Of a stretch of 19,230 nucleotides of DNA, positions 15,208 through 19,230 are shown one piece after another. The translations under genes were made by a program, and so were the position numbers. Below the pieces are notes generated by a model. It saw only the letters and a program-made list of their open reading frames with translations, was not told the origin of the DNA and did not search any database. This stretch comes from CAYOBW01 sp964402115 (GTDB taxonomy: Bacteria > Verrucomicrobiota > Kiritimatiellia > UBA8416 > CAYOBW01). The DNA lies in the NCBI GenBank assembly GCA_964402115.1, contig CAYOBW010000128.1:1-19230 (forward strand), read 5' to 3'. How positions within the stretch are numbered: position 1 is the first letter of the stretch; each line of letters starts with the position of its first letter.

Positions 15208-18200
15208 ATGTACGCTTTCAGACTGGCCAGGCTGATTCTTGTTTCCGCCGGCGTTGCGTGCGCGGCGGCAGCCGCCGGCGCCGCGCAGGTGAACTGGGAC
15301 GTGCCTGCCGGGCTGTACACGAACGGGTCCAGCTGGGCAGGCGGGAGCGTGCCCGCGCCCGCCGACCAGGCGTCCGTGCAGAACGGGGGCGTCTGCACGG
15401 TGGACGGCGGCACGACGCAGACCGTCGCCGAGCTGTGGGCCGGCAACGGCAGCGGGACCACGGGCGCGGTCGAGCAGACGGGCGGCTTGCTGGATGTAAC
15501 GAACGGGCTGAGTGTCGCCCGCGACGGAAGCAGCGTCGGCGCCTATACCCTTTCAGGCGGCACGCTGCGCAAGACGGGCCTCGGTGCGACGGTCATCGGC
15601 GACGCGGGGGGCGGGAGCGGCGCGTTCACGCTGAGCAGTGCCGGCGCCTACGTTCACACCAACGGGAACTTCCTGGTCGGCGGCACGGGGGCGGGGGCGG
15701 GGACCGGCACGCTGAACATCGAGGGGGGCACGTTCGCGCTGACGTCTCCCGGCACGGCCAACAACTTCATGCTCGGCAACTTCAGCGGCGCGAGCGGCGA
15801 GGTGCACCAGTCCGGCGGCGTGGTGGACCTGGGCCGCGAGCTGTGGGTCTCGCACGCGGCGGGCGCCCGCGGCGTCTACAATCTGAGCGGCGGCCTGTTG
15901 CGCGTGGCCAACTGGATCGTCGTGGGCCGCAATGGCGGGAACGACGGCCTTTTCAATCTCACCGGCGGGGTGGTCAGCAACACCCTCAACAACGTGACGC
16001 TCGGCTCGTTCGCCGGCGACCGCGGAAGGCTTGTCGTGGACGGCACGGGGCGGCTGAACACCACCGGCAACCTGTGGGTCGGCGAGGGCGGTCAGGGTGC
16101 GCTGGTGGTCAGCAACGGGACGGTCTACGCTGCCGGGGCCCTTTCCGTGGGGCAGGCTGCGACGGGGCGCGGTTCCTGGCTGATGGCCGGCGGCGACGTC
16201 TCGGCCAACACCTTCTACGTCGGCGCGCTGGGCAACGCTCAGGGCGTCGTCACGCAGCTGAACGGCGTCGTCACCGTGCGGGCGGGCGAGAACCGGATCG
16301 GCGGCTATGGCGTGGCGGACATCAACGCCACGGGCGCCTACTTCATGCGGGGCGGAACCCTTTCCAGCGCGGGCGCGTTCCAGGTTGGCGCTTACGGCAA
16401 GGGGAGCTTCGAGCAGGCTGGCGGGCTGGTGAGCGTGGGGCCCTGGCCCTGCTTTGGCCGTTTCATCACGGGTGTCGGGCAGGGGTTGATTTCCGGCGGC
16501 ATCTTCCGGCAAACCGGCACGACGACCGGCATCATCGTCGGCGAAGCCGGCGCCGGCACGCTGACCGTGACCAATGCCGGCGTCGTGGATGCGGCGGGCT
16601 GGCTGATCGTGGGGCATGCGCCGACCGGTCGCGGCACGCTCGATCTCGAAGCCGGCGGCGCCGTCACGGTGACCAACGCCGCTGGCGTGGTCAACAGCAT
16701 CGTGGTCGGCAACAATCAGGGCGGCGCCGGTAGCGTGGGTACGTTCAACCAGCGCGGGGGATCGCTGACCGTTGGCAAGGCCTTCGTCGTCGGCAACGGT
16801 TCGACGGGCACGTACAATCTTTCCGGCGGCACGGCCACGCTGCAGGGCCAGGTGCGCATCGGCGAAGTCAATGCGTCGGGCCGCGGCTTCGTGAACATCA
16901 CGGGCGGCACGCTGGTCAAGTCCGCCAACGCTGTCTTCGGACTCGGCTTCCTGGGCAGCACGGGCACGGTCACCCAGACCGGCGGCAGCGTGCAGATCAA
17001 TGCCGGCTATGTCTCGATCGGCGCCAACGGGGCTGGCCGCGGCACCTACAACCTGCTGGGCGGCACGTTTACGATGGCGGACTACGACTGCAACATCGCC
17101 GATGTCGGCACCTCGCGCGGCCTTTTCCACGTTGGCGGCACGGGCGAAGGCACGGTGCGCCGCTTCCTGGTCGGGAAGGTTAGCAACACGGCGGGCGTCT
17201 ACCGGCAGACGGGCGGCAAGTTTCACGTCCTGGCGGGGACGGGTGACGCCATCGTCGGCGGCATGGCCGGCCAAGCCGCCGGCTACGGTGCTGTGCTGAT
17301 GCAGGGCGGCGAGTTCGAGCTGGCCCATCAGTGCCAGATCGGGGTGTATGGAACGGGGGTCTACGAGCAGAGCGGCGGCACGTTCTCCGCCACCGTGGGC
17401 TATCCCGTGCTGGGGCGCTACGCGGGCGGTCACGGCACGGCGCTCGTCAGCGGCGGCGCCTTCGCGCACACGCAACCCGCTACGCTGCTGATCGTCGGGG
17501 AAGCCGGCACGGGCATCCTCACTGTCGCGTCGAACGGCGTCGTGACGACAGTGAACGCGCTGCGGCTGGCGCACGTCGCCTCGGGTGTGGGCATCGTGAA
17601 TCTGAATGGCGGTCGCATCGAGGCGCCGGGCGTGTCGGAGAACGGCGGCACGAGTGCGTTCAACTTCGCCGGCGGCCTGTTGAAGGCCACGTTGCCCTCG
17701 CTGACCTTCATGCAGGGGTTGGACCGCGCCTCCGTGTGGAGCGGCGGGGCGCGGATCGACACCGCCGGTTTCAACGTGACGCTCGCACAGCCCCTGCTGG
17801 CGCCCGTCGGCCTGGGCGTTGCCGCCATCCCCGTGCTGGCCGGCGGCAGCGGCTATCTCGCGCCGCCCGCCGTGCAGATCGCCGGCGACGGCAGCGGCGC
17901 CACGGCCTTCGCGCGCGTGGATACGAACGGCGCGGTCACGGCCGTTGAAGTGACGTGCCCCGGCATCAACTACACCGGCGCGCCGACCGTCACGCTGGTG
18001 GGCGGCGGCGGCACGGGCGCCACGCTGGGCGAGGCCGTGCTCGCGCCGCAGGCGAGCGGCGGGCTTGTCAAGTTGGGCGGCGGCACGCTGGAACTTGGCG
18101 GCGTAAACACCTACACCGGCAACACCGAGGTTGTCGAAGGCACGCTGCAGCTGAACAACGCCTGCCTGAGCCCGGGCTCGCGCGTCACGCTCGCGCCGGC

Positions 18201-18375
18201 TGCCTTCCTGTCCCTGTCGTTCAGCGGCACCAACCAGCTCAAGCGCCTGTTCATCGGCGCCGGCGAACTGAGCGCCGGCCTGTACCGCCCCGGCTCCCTC
18301 CCGCAAGTCGTGGGCCCGGGCAACCTGCTGGTGACGGGCGTGCGCCCGCCGGGCACCGTGCTGATCGTGCAGTGA
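15208..18375 (+). CDS. secreted beta-strand-repeat passenger protein lacking the LamG-like domain (protein 4)
   Basis: An exported repeat protein of about 1055 aa from ATG 15208, which has GAGAAG about 5 bases upstream; GTG 15196 in the same frame adds only MRRT. The signal peptide is MYAFRLARLILVSAGVACAA, cleaved near AGA/AQVNW. The first 400 or so residues are collinear with the start of protein 2: NWDVPAGLYTNGSSW, ELWAGNGSGTTG, NLSGGLLRVANW, NTLNNVTLGSFAGDRGR, NRIGGYG, QVGAYGKG. Further T5SS/PEP-CTERM-type repeats of the form GRGTYNLLGGTF follow, with two 67-aa modules (16381-16581 and 17335-17532). One composite GxGY/PATR module (17740-18171) leads to the linker RLFIGAGELSAGLYRPGSL. Unlike its three partners it has no LamG-like domain and passes straight to the tail PPGTVLIVQ. 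It is the last gene of the operon and ends 7 bases from the convergent Uma2-like gene. The likely role is as a surface or matrix protein, without the putative sugar-binding head. Confidence 0.87.
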   Translation: MYAFRLARLILVSAGVACAAAAAGAAQVNWDVPAGLYTNGSSWAGGSVPAPADQASVQNGGVCTVDGGTTQTVAELWAGNGSGTTGAVEQTGGLLDVTNGLSVARDGSSVGAYTLSGGTLRKTGLGATVIGDAGGGSGAFTLSSAGAYVHTNGNFLVGGTGAGAGTGTLNIEGGTFALTSPGTANNFMLGNFSGASGEVHQSGGVVDLGRELWVSHAAGARGVYNLSGGLLRVANWIVVGRNGGNDGLFNLTGGVVSNTLNNVTLGSFAGDRGRLVVDGTGRLNTTGNLWVGEGGQGALVVSNGTVYAAGALSVGQAATGRGSWLMAGGDVSANTFYVGALGNAQGVVTQLNGVVTVRAGENRIGGYGVADINATGAYFMRGGTLSSAGAFQVGAYGKGSFEQAGGLVSVGPWPCFGRFITGVGQGLISGGIFRQTGTTTGIIVGEAGAGTLTVTNAGVVDAAGWLIVGHAPTGRGTLDLEAGGAVTVTNAAGVVNSIVVGNNQGGAGSVGTFNQRGGSLTVGKAFVVGNGSTGTYNLSGGTATLQGQVRIGEVNASGRGFVNITGGTLVKSANAVFGLGFLGSTGTVTQTGGSVQINAGYVSIGANGAGRGTYNLLGGTFTMADYDCNIADVGTSRGLFHVGGTGEGTVRRFLVGKVSNTAGVYRQTGGKFHVLAGTGDAIVGGMAGQAAGYGAVLMQGGEFELAHQCQIGVYGTGVYEQSGGTFSATVGYPVLGRYAGGHGTALVSGGAFAHTQPATLLIVGEAGTGILTVASNGVVTTVNALRLAHVASGVGIVNLNGGRIEAPGVSENGGTSAFNFAGGLLKATLPSLTFMQGLDRASVWSGGARIDTAGFNVTLAQPLLAPVGLGVAAIPVLAGGSGYLAPPAVQIAGDGSGATAFARVDTNGAVTAVEVTCPGINYTGAPTVTLVGGGGTGATLGEAVLAPQASGGLVKLGGGTLELGGVNTYTGNTEVVEGTLQLNNACLSPGSRVTLAPAAFLSLSFSGTNQLKRLFIGAGELSAGLYRPGSLPQVVGPGNLLVTGVRPPGTVLIVQ
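16381..16581 (+). repeat. 67-aa YG-G / GR / GEAGTG module, copy 4 of 5
   Basis: Encodes QVGAYGKGSFEQAGG, WPCFGRFITGVG, FRQTGTTTG, IIVGEAGAGTLTV. It lies at the end of the block that is collinear with the start of protein 2. Confidence 0.72.
17335..17532 (+). repeat. 67-aa YG-G / GR / GEAGTG module, copy 5 of 5
   Basis: Encodes QIGVYGTGVYEQSGG, GYPVLGRYAGGHG, FAHTQPATL, LIVGEAGTGILTVASNG. It is followed by NLNGGRIEAPG and FAGGLLKA, the same lead-in to a composite module as in protein 2. Confidence 0.72.
17740..18171 (+). repeat. composite GxGY/PATR module, copy 7 of 7
   Basis: SGGARIDTAGFNVTLAQPLL, GSGYLAPPAVQIAGDG, VTCPGINYTGAPTVTLVGGG, then SGGLVKLGGGTLELGG to VEGTLQLNN. The PATR part is the most diverged of the seven (LVKLGGGTLEL in place of LTKxGAGTLTL). 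Confidence 0.83.
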
Positions 18376-18382
18376 GCGCGGC

Positions 18383-19015
18383 TCAGCGTCGCGTCTTCCT
18401 GGCGGCGGGATAGGGGGCCGGGGTCTCCCGCACGACCGGCGGCCGCTCGTCGGGTCCCAGGGGGAAATCGAAGACGTGCTTGAGGGTAATGGCCAGTCCC
18501 GGAAACGACGGGCTGGTCAGCTTCGTGTTCTTCCCAAACACGCCATGCACGACGTACTTGCCGTCGCGCAGCACCAGCACCTCGACCATGTGAGGCCAGG
18601 GGGTGACGATCCAGTACTCGCCCACCCCCGCCCGAGCATAGAGCATCATCTTGATCATCCGGTCCAGATGCTCGGAGGATGCGGAGACGATTTCCACGAC
18701 CAGCCGCGGCGGACCCAGCACGTGGGTGCGTTTGATCTGCCGCTTGTCGCACACGACCAGCAGGTCCGGTTGCACCACATCCTCCTCGGATAGCACAACG
18801 TCCATGGGGGCGGCGATCACGCGGCAGACCTTGCCCCGGAAGTGGTTCGCCATCTGGCGCAAGAGCTCCGCGTTGGCTTGCTGGTGTTGGAAACTGGGGC
18901 TGGGCGACATGAGGTACGCTTCCCCTCCGACGATCTCCCAGCGTTGGTTGTCGTTCCAAGTCTGGTAGTCCGCCCAGTTGAAGCGTGCCGCTTTTCTGAT
19001 CGCAGGTTCGCTCAT
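18383..19015 (-). CDS. Uma2 / DUF820-family putative restriction-endonuclease-like protein
   Basis: A 210-aa cytoplasmic protein of the Uma2 (DUF820, PD-(D/E)XK nuclease-fold) family. It is complete, of usual family length, and has no signal peptide. Family landmarks in order are RWEIVGGEAYLMSPSPSFQH (25-44), VVQPDLLVVCD with the putative catalytic Asp84, PPRLVVEIVSASSEHLD with Glu108, DRMIKMMLYARAGVGEYWIV with Lys122, and DGKYVVHGVF. The acidic residues and Lys needed for metal binding in this fold are therefore present. The C-terminus after 185 is Pro/Arg rich. Members are often multi-copy in cyanobacterial and PVC genomes, and their substrate is mostly unknown. It is convergent with protein 4, with 7 bases between stops, and shows no functional link to it. 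ATG at 19015-19013 is chosen because the family's N-terminal region begins soon after. No strong ribosome site is visible before it. Confidence 0.85.
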   Translation of the reverse strand: MSEPAIRKAARFNWADYQTWNDNQRWEIVGGEAYLMSPSPSFQHQQANAELLRQMANHFRGKVCRVIAAPMDVVLSEEDVVQPDLLVVCDKRQIKRTHVLGPPRLVVEIVSASSEHLDRMIKMMLYARAGVGEYWIVTPWPHMVEVLVLRDGKYVVHGVFGKNTKLTSPSFPGLAITLKHVFDFPLGPDERPPVVRETPAPYPAARKTRR

Positions 19016-19230
19016 GGCATTACGGGTTACGTATCACAGGCCCACAAACTAGCGTGATCGCGGCATTCCCGCAAACATGAAACGGCAGGATTCAGTCATC
19101 CCGCGGGCATTTGTCGCGGCCGGCCCGGGAGGACCGGCCTACGTGGGACGGCGCTCCCGCGCCGTCCGGTTGCTTCACGGCGTGGTCTACCGGCGGAGGA
19201 CCGCCGGCTCCAGGGCGATCCTTTGTCGGC
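19016..19230. other. intergenic region upstream of the Uma2-like gene
   Basis: No credible gene is visible in these 215 bases. The part next to the Uma2-like start (19016-19110) should hold its promoter on the - strand. Only a weak pair is visible there (TTGCGG, then TAGTTT after 17 bases, read on the - strand), too poor to call. The rest is an array of GC-rich hairpins. Confidence 0.55.
19118..19207. repeat. array of three GC-rich intergenic hairpins
   Basis: There are three stem-loops in 90 bases. First, GGCCGGCCC-GGGA-GGACCGGCC (19118-19139), a 9-bp stem with one mismatch. Second, GGACGGCGC-TCCC-GCGCCGTCC (19146-19167), a perfect 9-bp stem. Third, CCGGCGG-AGGA-CCGCCGG (19190-19207), a perfect 7-bp stem. 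All have 4-base purine- or pyrimidine-only loops related to GGGA/TCCC, which argues for one repeat family rather than chance. No T-run follows, so they are not ordinary intrinsic terminators. The array may continue past the window edge. Confidence 0.7.

Noticed and set aside
509..18306. Very long open frames on the - strand opposite all four repeat genes (for example 4555-8214, 8269-11505, 12290-15181, 15553-18306 and 509-2809)
   Set aside because: Their products are Arg/Ala/Gly-rich, without signal peptides or recognisable domains. They are the expected result of G/C-ending codons in Gly/Thr/Asn-rich repeats, which rarely give stops in that antisense frame. The + strand frames have clear signal peptides, known repeat families and ribosome sites.
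18376..18430. Intrinsic terminator after protein 4
   Set aside because: Only 7 bases separate the convergent genes, and I see no stable stem followed by a T-run near the stop on either strand.
1..19230. tRNA, rRNA, insertion sequence, integrase or phage genes
   Set aside because: None could be recognised on either strand. Apart from the Uma2-like gene and hairpins, everything is repeat-protein coding or short intergenic DNA.

Overview
The window is a GC-rich stretch of bacterial DNA dominated by four very large secreted repeat proteins encoded head-to-tail on the + strand (about 476-18375). They are followed, tail-to-tail, by one small Uma2/DUF820-family nuclease-like gene on the - strand (18383-19015). 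The architecture is an N-terminal signal peptide, a Trp-containing opening segment, glycine-rich passenger repeats of the autotransporter-associated beta-strand (PATR) and T5SS/PEP-CTERM-associated types, and a C-terminal LamG-like domain. Together with a Uma2 gene and short GC-rich intergenic hairpins, this suggests a member of the PVC group (Verrucomicrobiota, Kiritimatiellota, Lentisphaerota or Planctomycetota). That assignment is inference; no marker gene is present to prove it.

Layout. 1-475 is mostly non-coding. It holds a possible tail of an upstream gene (to 91), two short hairpins (159-206), and a possible promoter with an AT-rich inverted repeat (377-419). Protein 1 (476-3304, about 940 aa), protein 2 (3349-12210, 2953 aa), protein 3 (12221-15178, 985 aa) and protein 4 (15208-18375, about 1055 aa) are separated by 44, 10 and 29 bases, so they very probably form one operon of about 18 kb. 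The Uma2-like gene ends 7 bases from the end of protein 4. 19016-19230 is intergenic and carries three consecutive hairpins.

How the genes relate. All four proteins are paralogues assembled from a small set of shared modules. (a) A composite module of about 145 aa (SGGA/ID/G, two GxGY motifs, then a PATR strand repeat) occurs seven times: once in proteins 1, 3 and 4 and four times in protein 2. (b) A 45-aa W-LGN-AGA-GYGYY module occurs three times. (c) A 67-aa YG-G / GR / GEAGTG module occurs five times. (d) A LamG-like domain of about 235 aa ends proteins 1-3 but is absent from protein 4. All four nevertheless finish with the same kind of short tail (P-x-G-small-four hydrophobics-one polar residue). 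No autotransporter beta-barrel, PEP-CTERM anchor or other known export or anchoring domain is visible, so how these proteins reach and stay at the surface is open. The most interesting hypothesis is that they form a co-expressed set of beta-helical surface or matrix fibres with a shared, uncharacterised C-terminal signal. Long open frames on the opposite strand of all four genes are judged to be compositional shadows.
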